From NCBI RefSeq assembly GCF_900107925.1, contig NZ_FNUJ01000010.1, forward strand, positions 186,001 to 250,000: a stretch of DNA of 64,000 nt, written 5' to 3'. This stretch comes from Amycolatopsis pretoriensis (GTDB taxonomy: Bacteria; Actinomycetota; Actinomycetes; Mycobacteriales; Pseudonocardiaceae). The first letter of the stretch is position 1, and each line of letters begins with the position of its first letter. Below the pieces are notes generated by a model. That model saw nothing but the letters and a program-made list of their open reading frames with translations. It was not told the origin of the DNA and made no database searches. This document shows, in pieces, positions 15,874-24,778 of this stretch. A program made the translations under genes and the position numbers.

Positions 15874-18800
15874 GTGCGCTACCGCCTGCTCGGACCGGTC
15901 ACGGTCCTCGGCGATGCGGGCGCCGTCCGGCCCGGTGGCCAGAAGCAGACGTCCGTGCTGGCCGCCCTCCTGCTGAACCCGAACCGCGTGGTCGGCGAAG
16001 ACCGGCTCATCGACCTGACCTGGGGCGAGAACGCGCCGCCGAGCGTCCGCGGGCGGCTGCAGGTGCACATCTCGGAGCTGCGGAAGCTCCTCGGCCGGGA
16101 TGCGATCGTCCGCCGCGCGCCCGGATACGTCCTGGAGGTCGCGCCCGGCGACCGCGACCTCGACGTGTTCGACGACGAGGTCGCGCTGGCCCGGGCGACG
16201 TCCGGGCCGGCCGCCGTCACGCACCTGCGGGCCGCGCTCGCGTTGTGGGAAGGCACCCCGCTCGGCGGGGTCAGCGAAGCGCTGGCCGCGCACGAAGGCC
16301 CGGCGCTGGCCGAACGCCGGCTGGTCGTACTGGAGGAGCTGTACGAGCAGGAACTGGCTTCGGGGCGCCACGGCGAGGTCGTCGGGGAGCTGCGCCGGCT
16401 CGTCGACGAACACCCGTTCCGCGAACGCCTGCGGGCCGCGCTGATGCTCGCGCTGCACCGCTGCGGCCGCAGCCCGGAAGCCCTCGAAACCTACGCGCGG
16501 GCGCACGAGCTGCTGGTCGACGAGCTCGGCATCGAACCCGGCCAGGCCCTGCAGGACCTGCGCCTGCGGATCCTGCGCGGCGAAGGCGAGCCGGCGCCCG
16601 CCGCGGCCCCGGTCGTGCCGCGGCCCGCCGAGCTGCCGCTGGACGTCCGCGGGTTCACCGGCCGGGCCCCGGAACTGGCCGCGCTCGACGAGCCCGGCGA
16701 CGTCTGGGTCATCACGGGCACCGCCGGCGTCGGCAAGACCGCGCTGGCCGTGCACTGGGCCCACACCGCGCGGGCGCGCTTCCCCGACGGTCAGCTGTAC
16801 GTGAACCTGCGCGGCTTCGACGCCGACGACGAGCCGCTCACCCCCGCCGCCGCGCTCGCCCAGCTGCTGCGCACCCTCGGCGTCGACCTGCGGGACGTGC
16901 CGCCGGGCGTCGACGACCAGAGCAAGCTCTACCGCTCGCTGCTGGCCGACCGGCAGGCGCTGGTCGTGCTGGACAACGCCCGCGACGCCGCCCAGGTGCT
17001 GCCGCTGCTGCCGTCGTCGGGCCGGGTGCTGGTGACCAGCCGCCACCGGCTCGACGAGTTCGTCGCGCGCACCGGCGCCCGGGCGCTGGGCCTGGCGCAG
17101 CTGCCCGAGGACGACTCGCGCGCGCTGCTGACCGCGCTGCTCGGCGACCGCGCCACCGCCGAGCCGGACGCGGCGGACGAGCTCGCCCGGCTGTGCGGGC
17201 ACCACCCCCTCGCCCTGCGGATCGCCGCGGCGAACACCGGCGTCGCGAGCCTCGGCGAGCTCGTCGAGGAGCTGCGCGGCGACCCCCTGGCCCAGCTCGG
17301 CTTCGACGGTGCCGAGGAAAGCGCTGTCGCGACGGCGTTCTCGGTGTCCTACCAGGCGTTGCCGCCCGGGCTGCGGCACGCGTTCCGGCTGCTGGCGCTG
17401 GTGCCCGGGGCCGACTTCACGGCGATCGCCGCGGCGGCCCTGTTCGACGTCCCGGCCGAGGAGGCGGCCCGGCGGCTGCGCGGGCTGACCGCGGCGAACC
17501 TGATCGAGGCGCACGCGCCCCGCCGCTACCGGTTCCACGACCTCGCGCGGCGCTACGCCGAGCGGTGCGTCGGCGCCGACGAAGACGAGATCGCGCGGGA
17601 AAAGGCGTGGGAGCGGCTCTTCACCGGCTACTGTGCGGCCGCCGACGCCGCGGTGGCCCTGCTGGGCGCGCGGATCGTCACCCTGCCCCGCGAAGACGCC
17701 CCGGCGGCGCCGAGCCCGATCGCGTTCGCCGACGCGGCGGCCGCCGTGGCCTGGCTGGACGTCGAGGCGACGAACCTGGCGGCGGCGCTGCGGCTGGCGG
17801 CGACGCGCGGCCCGTACCCGGCGGCGTGGTACCTGGCCGACGCGCTGCGGCGCTTCTTCCACGACCACGGCCGTCGCGCGGAGTGGCTGGAGCTCGCGCC
17901 GATCGTGCTGCGTGCCGCCCGCGAGCACGGCGCCCAGCCGGCCGAGGCGCTGGTGCACCTGTCCGTCGGCGGCGCGTACTTCCGCGAGGGCCAGCACGAG
18001 GCGGGCATCCGGCACTCGGAGAAGGCGGTGCTGGCCAGCCGGGCGTGCGGCTGGCGCCAGTGCGAGGCGACGGCGGTCGCGAACCTGGGGTCGATGCTGG
18101 AGTGGACGGGCCGGCTGTCGGAGGCGGTCGAACACAGCCGCCGCGCGATCCAGCTGTTCCGCGAGCTGGAGAACCGCTCGGGCGAGGCGCTCGCGCTGAA
18201 CTCGCTGAGCTGCCACTACCGCCAGCTCGGCCGGCTGGAACAGGCGGAGGACTGCCTGTGCGAGGCGATCGCGTTGTGCCGCCGGGAGGACCTGCGGTTC
18301 TGGGAAGCCGCGAACCTCGCCGACCTCGCGTGGGTGCAGCTGGAGACGGGCCGGTTCGACGAGGCGGGCGACGCGGCCGAGCAGTCCCTGGCGGTGTTCC
18401 GCGACCTGGGTTCGAGCTTCGGCGAGGCGACGGCGCTCACGGCGTTGAGCGCGTTGCGGAGTGCGCGTGGCGAGCACGCGTCGGCGGCCCGGACGGCCGA
18501 GGAAGCCCTGGACCGCGTCCGCCGCGACGGCGACCGCCAGGTGGAGGCGGCGGCGCTGATCGCCCTGGGCCGCGCCTCGGAAGCCGGTGGTGATCTGGAG
18601 CTGGCGGAGCGGGTGCTTTCGGAAGCCCGCCAGCTGGCGGTGGAGTCGGGGCTGCGGGGCCAGCTGGCGGAGGCATCGGCGACGCTGGCGTGGGTGCTGG
18701 CGGCGGCAGGCCGGGTTCCGGAGGCGGGCGAGCACGCGCGCACGGCCCTGGACGCGGCCCGCGCCGGCGGGTACCGGCTGCTGGAGGCCCAGGCACTGCT

Positions 18801-18957
18801 GGGACTGGCGGCGGTCGAGGGCGCGGCCGGCCGCCCGATGCTGGCCGCGGGGACGGCGCGGGAGGCGCGGGGGTTGTACCGGTCGGTCGGGCACGTGACG
18901 GGGGAAGCGGTGGCCGAGCGGTTCTTGGCCGATCTCGCTCGCCGCGCAACGGGCTGA
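15874..18957 (+). CDS. SARP/AfsR-type regulator with NB-ARC and TPR domains
   Basis: A 1027-residue regulator. Domains in order: OmpR-like winged helix (about 1-90, GGQKQTSVLAALLL, VHISELRKLLG), bacterial transcriptional activation domain (95-240), NB-ARC ATPase with Walker A GTAGVGKT (282-289), Walker B ALVVLDN and sensor LVTSRHR, then roughly 400 residues of tetratricopeptide repeats (LNSLSCHYRQLGRLEQAED, ANLADLAWVQLETGRFDEA). This is the AfsR layout, in which nucleotide binding and TPR contacts control DNA binding, usually to activate secondary metabolism. GTG 15874 has GGGGG upstream. It diverges from the thioesterase-like gene, a natural target. Confidence 0.93.
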   Translation: MRYRLLGPVTVLGDAGAVRPGGQKQTSVLAALLLNPNRVVGEDRLIDLTWGENAPPSVRGRLQVHISELRKLLGRDAIVRRAPGYVLEVAPGDRDLDVFDDEVALARATSGPAAVTHLRAALALWEGTPLGGVSEALAAHEGPALAERRLVVLEELYEQELASGRHGEVVGELRRLVDEHPFRERLRAALMLALHRCGRSPEALETYARAHELLVDELGIEPGQALQDLRLRILRGEGEPAPAAAPVVPRPAELPLDVRGFTGRAPELAALDEPGDVWVITGTAGVGKTALAVHWAHTARARFPDGQLYVNLRGFDADDEPLTPAAALAQLLRTLGVDLRDVPPGVDDQSKLYRSLLADRQALVVLDNARDAAQVLPLLPSSGRVLVTSRHRLDEFVARTGARALGLAQLPEDDSRALLTALLGDRATAEPDAADELARLCGHHPLALRIAAANTGVASLGELVEELRGDPLAQLGFDGAEESAVATAFSVSYQALPPGLRHAFRLLALVPGADFTAIAAAALFDVPAEEAARRLRGLTAANLIEAHAPRRYRFHDLARRYAERCVGADEDEIAREKAWERLFTGYCAAADAAVALLGARIVTLPREDAPAAPSPIAFADAAAAVAWLDVEATNLAAALRLAATRGPYPAAWYLADALRRFFHDHGRRAEWLELAPIVLRAAREHGAQPAEALVHLSVGGAYFREGQHEAGIRHSEKAVLASRACGWRQCEATAVANLGSMLEWTGRLSEAVEHSRRAIQLFRELENRSGEALALNSLSCHYRQLGRLEQAEDCLCEAIALCRREDLRFWEAANLADLAWVQLETGRFDEAGDAAEQSLAVFRDLGSSFGEATALTALSALRSARGEHASAARTAEEALDRVRRDGDRQVEAAALIALGRASEAGGDLELAERVLSEARQLAVESGLRGQLAEASATLAWVLAAAGRVPEAGEHARTALDAARAGGYRLLEAQALLGLAAVEGAAGRPMLAAGTAREARGLYRSVGHVTGEAVAERFLADLARRATG

Positions 18958-19216
18958 GCTGATCGCGCGAGCTTCGCCGGAGCGGATGCGGAAGCGCCGG
19001 CCCGAGCCGCCGGCCGACCCGAGGCAGCCACAGCCGGTGAGCCCGCGGATCGGAGATCGCCGGCCGAGCCGCGCCGCTCCTGACCGGCCCCGGTCGCCGC
19101 CGGACCAACCGCCGTCCACCGATCGCGCAGACCCGCTGGCCCCGTCGGCAGCCCGGACCTGCGCCCGAACGTCGCCACCTCGCCGCCTCCACCGTCGCGC
19201 CACCGGATGAGCGGTG

Positions 19217-19245
19217 TTACCCACCGGCCGGCCTCGCGACATACT
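19217..19245 (+). promoter_or_regulatory. Promoter of the GntR gene
   Basis: TTACCC (19217-19222) and CATACT (19240-19245) are separated by 17 bp; the -10 is six bases before the ATG at 19252, which predicts a leaderless mRNA. Confidence 0.5.
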
Positions 19246-19251
19246 GAACCC

Positions 19252-20019
19252 ATGCCCCGTCCGAAACACGTCCCCGCGAGCGATCTCCGGCTCCCGGACG
19301 CGCTGCAGCCGGGGCGGCCGAAGGGCGACCAGCTGCGCGAGATCCTGGAAAGCGTCGCGACCGACGCCGGGCCCGGGCGGCTGATGCCGTCCGAACGGTT
19401 CCTCGCCGAGCACTTCGGCGTCGCCCGCGGCACCGTGCGGCAGGAGATCAACCGCCTGGTTTCCGACGGCGTCCTCTACCGCCAGCACGGCACCGCCACC
19501 TTCACCGCCGAACGCCAGGCCGCGCACATCGACATGCTGACCTCGTTCACCGAGGACATGAAGGCCCGCGGCGTCGTCCCGAAGACGAAGGTGCTGCACG
19601 CCGAGGTCGAGTCCGCGCTCCCGCGGCTCGCCGGCCGGCTCAACGTCCCGCCGGGCGCGCGCGTGTTCCACCTGGAACGGCTGCGGTACGTCGACGACGA
19701 GCCGTTCGCCGTCGAGCGCACCAACCTCTCGGTCGACCGGTTCCCGGGCATCGAGCTGTTCGACTGGGAGACGCAGTCCCTGCACCGCACGATCGAGGAG
19801 CGCTGGGGCGTCCAGGCGGAGTGGAACGACACGGCGATCTCGGCGGTCCTCCCGGACACCGGCGACGCCGCCCTGCTCGGCATCGAGCCGAGCCAGCCGT
19901 GCCTGATCATCGAAGGCACCCTGCACGACCAGAGCGGCGGCGTCATCGAGGCGGGCCGGTCGCTCTACCGCGCGGACCGCTACACCGTCTTCACGCAGGC
20001 GCGGCGCAGCCCGGCCTGA
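19252..20019 (+). CDS. GntR-family regulator with UTRA domain (HutC/DasR subgroup)
   Basis: A 255-residue regulator. The N-terminal winged helix reads LMPSERFLAEHFGVARGTVRQEINRLVSDGVLYRQHGTATF; the C-terminal UTRA effector domain has LTSFTEDMKARG, RLRYVDDEPFAVERTNLS and GRSLYRADRYTVFTQARR. The SFTEDM signature is shared with DasR and NagR, which bind amino-sugar phosphates. It most likely controls the mannose-type PTS operon at 20794-24601, where two copies of GGT-N3-TACCAGTA overlap promoters. The start at 19252 is supported by the adjacent promoter. Confidence 0.92.
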   Translation: MPRPKHVPASDLRLPDALQPGRPKGDQLREILESVATDAGPGRLMPSERFLAEHFGVARGTVRQEINRLVSDGVLYRQHGTATFTAERQAAHIDMLTSFTEDMKARGVVPKTKVLHAEVESALPRLAGRLNVPPGARVFHLERLRYVDDEPFAVERTNLSVDRFPGIELFDWETQSLHRTIEERWGVQAEWNDTAISAVLPDTGDAALLGIEPSQPCLIIEGTLHDQSGGVIEAGRSLYRADRYTVFTQARRSPA

Positions 20020-20057
20020 CGGGGCAACCCCCGGCGTCCCTTTCGCGTGCTACCGGC

Positions 20058-20831
20058 ATGGCCGGCCGGACCAGGTTCTTCGCCCTCACCGCCGCCCTCC
20101 TGGGGTCGACGGCCGCGCTCGCGGCGTGGTCCGCCCGCCGGCCCCGCACGAACCCGTCGCCCAAAGCCAAGCCGAAGGCCGAGGTGAAGGCCAAGCCCGA
20201 GCCGCGCCGCCGGGTGCCGGCCGACGACCCGGGCTGGCGCTGGCGGAAGACGTGCCGCCGGCTGGTGTTCGCCGGCCTCCTCGCCGCTTCGGCGGCGATC
20301 TCGGTCTGGGCCGCGCACCAGGAGACCCGGCTCGGCGAGACCACCGTCCTCGTGGCCGGGTTCGGCGTGCTCGCCGCGGCCCTGTGGGCGGTCGCCTGGT
20401 GGCGCGGCGCCTGGGTGTGGGGCGGGGACTTCGGCCAGCTGACGTTCAGCATGCTCGGCCTGGCCGTCCTGGCCCTCTCCGGCTCCGGCCTGGTGACCGA
20501 GCTGGTCCTGACCCACCGCGGCGCGCTCACGCAGATCGAGGTGGCGCCGGCGAGCCCCGGCCACCCCGTCCCGCTCGTCCTCCCGGGCGGCTCGACGCCG
20601 CTGCGCGGTGACCTGCGCGGCATGGTCGAGACCGTCCCGGGAGAACGGTTCACCGTGGCGCACGACCGCGGCCGGTTCGTCCGCCCGATGCTGCCCGAAG
20701 ACGTGAACCCGTCGCTCGGCACGGTGTTCTTCCTGGTGGGCGCCGGGCTGCTGGGCGTCACCGTGCTCGGCTTCGGGTTCCCCCTCGACTGGCCTAGGTG
20801 GGGTCCGCCCGATGAGCCCGCAGCAGCTTGA
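20058..20831 (+). CDS. Multi-pass membrane protein of unknown function
   Basis: A 257-residue protein with no family I recognise. A hydrophobic segment at 6-24 is followed by a Lys/Pro-rich linker (TNPSPKAKPKAEVKAKPEPR), then three closely spaced helices (about 68-155), an exposed domain of about 70 residues with PLVLPGGSTPLRGDLRGMVE, and a final helix near the C terminus. It follows the GntR gene by 38 bp and could be co-transcribed. Its end overlaps the convergent ceramidase-like gene by 38 bp. Confidence 0.75.
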   Translation: MAGRTRFFALTAALLGSTAALAAWSARRPRTNPSPKAKPKAEVKAKPEPRRRVPADDPGWRWRKTCRRLVFAGLLAASAAISVWAAHQETRLGETTVLVAGFGVLAAALWAVAWWRGAWVWGGDFGQLTFSMLGLAVLALSGSGLVTELVLTHRGALTQIEVAPASPGHPVPLVLPGGSTPLRGDLRGMVETVPGERFTVAHDRGRFVRPMLPEDVNPSLGTVFFLVGAGLLGVTVLGFGFPLDWPRWGPPDEPAAA

Positions 20832-22101
20832 CGCAGTGCTCCACCAGCTTGTCCCCGGCGTCGGGCTCGAACAGCGTCACGTACGACTCGTAGATCCCGT
20901 CGCGGTGGCCGTCGGCGTCCGGCAGGTAGCCCAGGTAGCCGTCGGAGTAGCCGATCACCCGCGTGTGCCGGAACGGGCTGCCCCGCCGGATCCGCAGCCC
21001 CAGCGACGCGAACAGCTCGAACGGCGTGTGCAGCCAGGCGATCTCCCCCAGCGTCACGACGCTGACCGGGACCTCCGCGCAGCCCGTCGGCCGGTCGGTG
21101 GCCGCCATCGCCGCGAGCATCGCGCAGCCTTCGTAGCGCGTCTGCGCGATCCGGACGGCCGGGTGGTCTTCGCCGTGGTGCGCCAGTTCGCGCTGCCACT
21201 CCCGCTCGGCCGTCTCCCGCAGCTCCAGGCTGTGTTCCAGCGTCGGCACGTCCCGGTAAGGAAGGTGCAGCGCCGAGCGCGTCATCCGGACCGGGCCGGT
21301 CTCGGCGCCGGGCGAGGCCTCCGCCAGCGTCCGGGCGATCGACGTCGCCAGGTGGCCGCCGAGGGTGCGGACCTCGGCGTGGTCGCGGCCGCGGCGGACG
21401 AACCGGGAGCTCGCGTCCCCGGCCGCGCCCTGCAGGAACGCCGAGACCGGCTGCCCGATCAGCGCCGCCAGCTCGCGCCGCGTCGCGCCCGGCCAGTCGG
21501 CCGACCAGGTGAGGTTGTCCGGCCCCAGGACGGTCGGGTGGCTCGCGTAGTCGAACAGCAGCGCGGCCGGCGATCCGTCGTCGCGACGCAGTTCGAGCAC
21601 GCCGAACGACGTGTCGTGCGGCCCGTCCGGCCGGTAGCGGTTGCCGCCGACGGCCTCGGTCGAGCCCGCGTGCCAGCGGGCCCGGACGCGGCCGCGGCAC
21701 GCGCGCAGCCGCAGCGCCGCGCCGGTGACCGTCTCCGCCATGCGGCCGACCAGCCCGGCGTCGCGCTGCCCGGGCAGCCCCGGGTGCAGCGGGCCGGTCC
21801 AGCCCTCGGGCCCGGAATGCGTGTGCGACGCGCAGACGAGCACCCGCTCCGGGTCGATGCCCACCGCCGCGGCGACGGCGTCGGCCAGGGTGCGGGTGAG
21901 GCCGGCGTCGACCGCGAGCGCGTCGAGCGCCACCCACAGCACGCCCGGGTCGTCCTCGGTGGACAGCCAGATCAGCGACGCCTCGAGGTCGTCGTGCGTG
22001 CCGGTGGCGACGCCGTGCCGGGCCAGGTAGCCGCCGAGCGGGTGCCCGGGCCCCGGCGTGATCCGGACGTCTTGCGCGGCGAGCAGCAGCGCGGCGGTCA
22101 C
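20794..22101 (-). CDS. Ceramidase-like hydrolase (neutral/alkaline ceramidase N-terminal family)
   Basis: A 435-residue protein resembling the N-terminal domain of neutral ceramidase: DVRITPGPGHPLGGYLAR, VLVCASHTHSGPEGWTG (metal-binding His pair), LFDYASHPTVLGPDNLTWSADWPGATRRELA and FLQGAAGDASSRF. Neutral ceramidases are zinc amidases; this one has no signal peptide, so it is cytoplasmic. Its ATG overlaps the stop of the PTS IIA gene by four bases and it ends the PTS operon, so it probably cleaves an amide in the imported, phosphorylated substrate. The exact substrate is unknown. Confidence 0.85.
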   Translation of the reverse strand: MTAALLLAAQDVRITPGPGHPLGGYLARHGVATGTHDDLEASLIWLSTEDDPGVLWVALDALAVDAGLTRTLADAVAAAVGIDPERVLVCASHTHSGPEGWTGPLHPGLPGQRDAGLVGRMAETVTGAALRLRACRGRVRARWHAGSTEAVGGNRYRPDGPHDTSFGVLELRRDDGSPAALLFDYASHPTVLGPDNLTWSADWPGATRRELAALIGQPVSAFLQGAAGDASSRFVRRGRDHAEVRTLGGHLATSIARTLAEASPGAETGPVRMTRSALHLPYRDVPTLEHSLELRETAEREWQRELAHHGEDHPAVRIAQTRYEGCAMLAAMAATDRPTGCAEVPVSVVTLGEIAWLHTPFELFASLGLRIRRGSPFRHTRVIGYSDGYLGYLPDADGHRDGIYESYVTLFEPDAGDKLVEHCVKLLRAHRADPT

Positions 22102-22487
22102 CAGGTCGATTCCAGGATGTCGACGACGCCGTCGCGGCCGGCGGCGCGCGCCACCCCGGCCAGCTCGGTGACGTCGCCGGTCGTGTGCAGCAGGACTTCC
22201 AGCAGCATCGGCAGGTTGAGCCCGGAGACCAGCTGGATGCGCGGGTGCACGGCGGTGAGCGCGCGCACGGCGTTGAACGGCGAACCGCCGTGCAGGTCGG
22301 CGAGCACGAGTGCCTCGGTGGCCTCGCCGAGCAGCGCGAGCAGCCGGACGCCGAACTCCTCCGGGCTGTCGTGCGGGCTCAGCTCGCAGACCTTCAGCCG
22401 CGACTGCGGCCCCAGGATCATCTCGGCGGCTTCCCCCACGCCGGAGGGCAGCCGCCCGTGCCCGGCGAGGACGATCGGGACGGACAT
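22098..22487 (-). CDS. PTS mannose-family EIIA component
   Basis: A 129-residue EIIA. The phospho-acceptor is His10 in VPIVLAGHGRLPSG, and VLADLHGGSPFNAVRAL and LVSGLNLPMLLEVLL are family hallmarks. It receives phosphate from HPr and passes it to the EIIB encoded upstream at 24125-24601. The ATG at 22487 lies 11 bp after the IIC-IID gene. Neither enzyme I nor HPr is encoded in the window. Confidence 0.93.
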   Translation of the reverse strand: MSVPIVLAGHGRLPSGVGEAAEMILGPQSRLKVCELSPHDSPEEFGVRLLALLGEATEALVLADLHGGSPFNAVRALTAVHPRIQLVSGLNLPMLLEVLLHTTGDVTELAGVARAAGRDGVVDILESTW

Positions 22488-22498
22488 GGCGGTGTCTC

Positions 22499-24118
22499 CT
22501 AACCCTTTGCCGGGGCCGACGGCGCGAACCAGCCGAGCCACCCCAGGATGACCCCGGCGACGACGACGATGGCGATGATCCAGACGGGCCGCAGGCGGGC
22601 CTTGGCCGTGAGCAGGTACACCCCGGCGGTGACGAGCACCGGCAGCAGGAACGGCACGAGCTCGTCGAGCCGGTCCTGGATCGCGACGGCCTGGGTCACC
22701 GGCTGCCCCTGGACCGTCGTGGTCTGGCGGTAGGTCAGCGTGGTGACGACCTTGACGATCGACGGGATGAAGCCGCCGAGCACGACGAACCCGAGCACAG
22801 TGGCGCCCTGCGCGACGCGGGCGAGCGCGCCGGCGGCGAGGTGGCCGGCCAGCCGTTTGCCCTCGCGGTAGGCGAACCCGAACTGCCAGCGCCGGATCAG
22901 CGCGTAGGGCACGAGGACCATCACCGCGGCGAAGGCGGGGCCGAGCCAGTTGCCCTGCAGCGCCCACGACGCGCCCATGGTGAAGACGATGCTGTTGTAC
23001 AGCGCGAAGACGACGGTGTCGCCGATGCCGGCCATCGGGCCCATCAGCGCGACCTTGGTGCTCGCCGCCGACTTCGGCGTCCCGGCCTCCTCGAGGGCGA
23101 CGCTCGAGCCGAGGATCAGCGGCCCGCCGACAAGCACGGAGGTGTTGAAGAACTGCAGGTGCCGCTGCAGGCCGGCGACGTAGTCGGCCTTCTCCGGGTA
23201 GAGCCGGCGCAGCACCGGTTCCATCGAGTACGCGAACCCGAGCGCCTGCATCCGCTCGTAGTTCCAGGAGATCTGGCTCGACCAGAAGTACCGGCGGAAC
23301 ACCCGGCGCAGGTCCTGCTTGGTCAGCCGCGCGTCCACAGTGGACTCGCTGTCGGCTTCTCCGGCTATTTCGATCGCGGGTTCGTCACGCTTCAGCGTCA
23401 CGAACAGCATCGCGACCGCGACCCCGATCAGCGCGATGCCCAGCAGCGGCACGTGGAGGTAGGCGAACGCGACGAACCCGATGAGGAGCAGGTACCAGTA
23501 CCGCGAGAGCTCCATCATGCCGAGCAGCAGCGCGAACCCGACGGCGGGCAGCAGCGACCCGGCGAGCGTCATGCCCTGCACGAACCCGGCGGGGATGCTC
23601 GTGGTGATGTCCTTGACCAGGCCACCGGACGCGGCGAGCGCGGCGAGGAACGTCGGGATCGCGCGCACCGCGACCCACGGCACCAGGCTGACCCAGTGGA
23701 TCACGGCGAGGCCGCGGGCGTTGCCGTCGGCGGCGTAGCCGTCGGCCCGGTGGACCAGCGCGGTGGTGATGATCTTGCCGACGGGGTCGAGCGCGGAGAG
23801 CAGGATCGCGGCGGGCAGCCCGACGCCGAGCCCGATGGCGACCTGCGCGGACGTGTCCCCGGCGGCGCCCGCGGCCAGCGCGGTGCCGACGATCGCCCCG
23901 GTCTGGTAGTCCGGGATGGTCGCGCCGCCGTAGGTGTAGACGCCGAGCGCGGCGAGTTCGAGGGTGGCGCCGATCAGCAGGCCGAGCAGCGGGTGCCCGA
24001 CGATCAGCCCGGCCACGGAGCCCGCGATGAGCGGGCGCTGGGCGTAGATGAGGAACGGGCCGAGCCCGTCGTAGGTGCAGTAGATCGCCCAGAGGGTCAG
24101 GGCCAGCGCGACGAGCAT
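22499..24118 (-). CDS. PTS mannose-family EIIC-EIID fusion protein
   Basis: One continuous 539-residue reading frame encodes both membrane subunits. Residues 1-250 are EIIC (GVYTYGGATIPDYQTGAIVGTAL, the typical IIC segment). A charged linker (TLKRDEPAIEIAGEADSE) leads to EIID from about 265: LTKQDLRRVFRRYFW, SWNYERMQALGFAYSMEPVL, LEEAGTPKSAASTKVALMGPMAGIGDTVVF. In most bacteria these are separate proteins. No frameshift or residual start is seen at the junction, so the fusion seems genuine. It imports and phosphorylates a sugar together with EIIA and EIIB. Confidence 0.92.
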   Translation of the reverse strand: MLVALALTLWAIYCTYDGLGPFLIYAQRPLIAGSVAGLIVGHPLLGLLIGATLELAALGVYTYGGATIPDYQTGAIVGTALAAGAAGDTSAQVAIGLGVGLPAAILLSALDPVGKIITTALVHRADGYAADGNARGLAVIHWVSLVPWVAVRAIPTFLAALAASGGLVKDITTSIPAGFVQGMTLAGSLLPAVGFALLLGMMELSRYWYLLLIGFVAFAYLHVPLLGIALIGVAVAMLFVTLKRDEPAIEIAGEADSESTVDARLTKQDLRRVFRRYFWSSQISWNYERMQALGFAYSMEPVLRRLYPEKADYVAGLQRHLQFFNTSVLVGGPLILGSSVALEEAGTPKSAASTKVALMGPMAGIGDTVVFALYNSIVFTMGASWALQGNWLGPAFAAVMVLVPYALIRRWQFGFAYREGKRLAGHLAAGALARVAQGATVLGFVVLGGFIPSIVKVVTTLTYRQTTTVQGQPVTQAVAIQDRLDELVPFLLPVLVTAGVYLLTAKARLRPVWIIAIVVVAGVILGWLGWFAPSAPAKG

Positions 24119-24124
24119 GCGGGG

Positions 24125-24601
24125 CTAAAGCCCTTTCCGGTCGAGCAACGGGACGAATTCGGCGGGCTTGTCCTGCGGCATCAGCTGGGTGACCAGCGGG
24201 ACGCCGGACGCGGCCAGCTTGCGGTAGGCGTCGGCCTCGTCCGCGGTGACCGCGATCGAGCGCGTGACCATGGTGTAGGTGGTGCCGGGGCGCGGGGCGA
24301 CGTTCCCGACGTTGACGGTTTCGGGTCTCAGGCCGCCTTCGACCAGGCGAAAGGCGTCATCGGGATCCTTGGCGAGGATCATGACGCCTTGGGTTTCGGT
24401 GGTCTCGAGCGTCTGCTTTATCGTGAAGACGTCGGTGGGCAGCCCGCGGGCGGCCTGCGGGAGCAGCATCCGCTGCAGGTCGTCGGCGGCGACGTCGTCG
24501 TTGCAGACGACCAGCCGGCGCACGCCGAGCCGCCGCGTCCACGCGACGGTGACCTGCCCGTGGACCAGCCGGTTGTCGATCCGGACGTGTACCCCCGCCA
24601 T
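24125..24601 (-). CDS. PTS mannose/sorbose-family EIIB component
   Basis: A 158-residue EIIB with the phosphorylated His in RIDNRLVHGQVTVAW (His15), followed by RLVVCNDDVAADDLQRMLL and the C-terminal TQLMPQDKPAEFVPLL. It is the first gene of the operon IIB, IIC-IID, IIA, ceramidase-like. GAGGAG precedes the ATG. Two upstream promoters with embedded operators are described at 24629-24657 and 24779-24816. Confidence 0.94.
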   Translation of the reverse strand: MAGVHVRIDNRLVHGQVTVAWTRRLGVRRLVVCNDDVAADDLQRMLLPQAARGLPTDVFTIKQTLETTETQGVMILAKDPDDAFRLVEGGLRPETVNVGNVAPRPGTTYTMVTRSIAVTADEADAYRKLAASGVPLVTQLMPQDKPAEFVPLLDRKGL

Positions 24602-24628
24602 GTGTCTCCTCCCGGCCGCGCAGCGTCC

Positions 24629-24657
24629 ATCCTGGTTCGTACCAGTAGTTGTGTCAA
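24629..24657 (-). promoter_or_regulatory. Proximal PTS promoter with embedded operator
   Basis: Reading leftward: TTGACA (24657-24652), 17 bp, CAGGAT (24634-24629). The spacer contains CTGGT-TCGT-ACCAG (24632-24645), an inverted repeat that a repressor could use to block polymerase. The forward sequence GGTTCGTACCAGTA matches the second site at 24779 in 11 of 14 positions. Confidence 0.65.
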
Positions 24658-24687
24658 CGCTGTCCGTGACCGGCGGTGTTCAACGAC

Positions 24688-24748
24688 GGCTTCGCGCGGC
24701 CGACGGAAGGACCCCTCAGACCTTCCGTCGGCCGGCGAGCGCGAAGCC
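24688..24748 (-). other. Long hairpin in the PTS leader
   Basis: Two nested perfect stems, 10 bp outer (24688-24697 with 24739-24748) and 13 bp inner (24698-24710 with 24721-24733), enclose a 10-nt loop with one 5-nt bulge. Transcripts from the distal promoter must cross it before reaching the PTS genes, so it may act as an attenuator or terminator. Confidence 0.6.
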
Positions 24749-24778
24749 CCCTCGGATTTACCCGGACCCTCCCATAAA

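Noticed and set aside
19211..19227. GGTGTTACCCACC as an autoregulatory site for the GntR protein
   Set aside because: It resembles the PTS operators, but the half-sites are one base closer, so the match is not convincing.
18958..19251. Hidden gene between SARP and GntR genes
   Set aside because: The 294 bp have no frame with normal codon bias on either strand and no signal peptide or ribosome-binding site; only the GntR promoter is visible.
15868..19926. Minus-strand open frame of over 1,300 codons
   Set aside because: It is antisense to the SARP regulator and GntR genes, which have clear domains. Its product is Arg/Ala/Gly-rich low-complexity sequence, an effect of high GC on the opposite strand.
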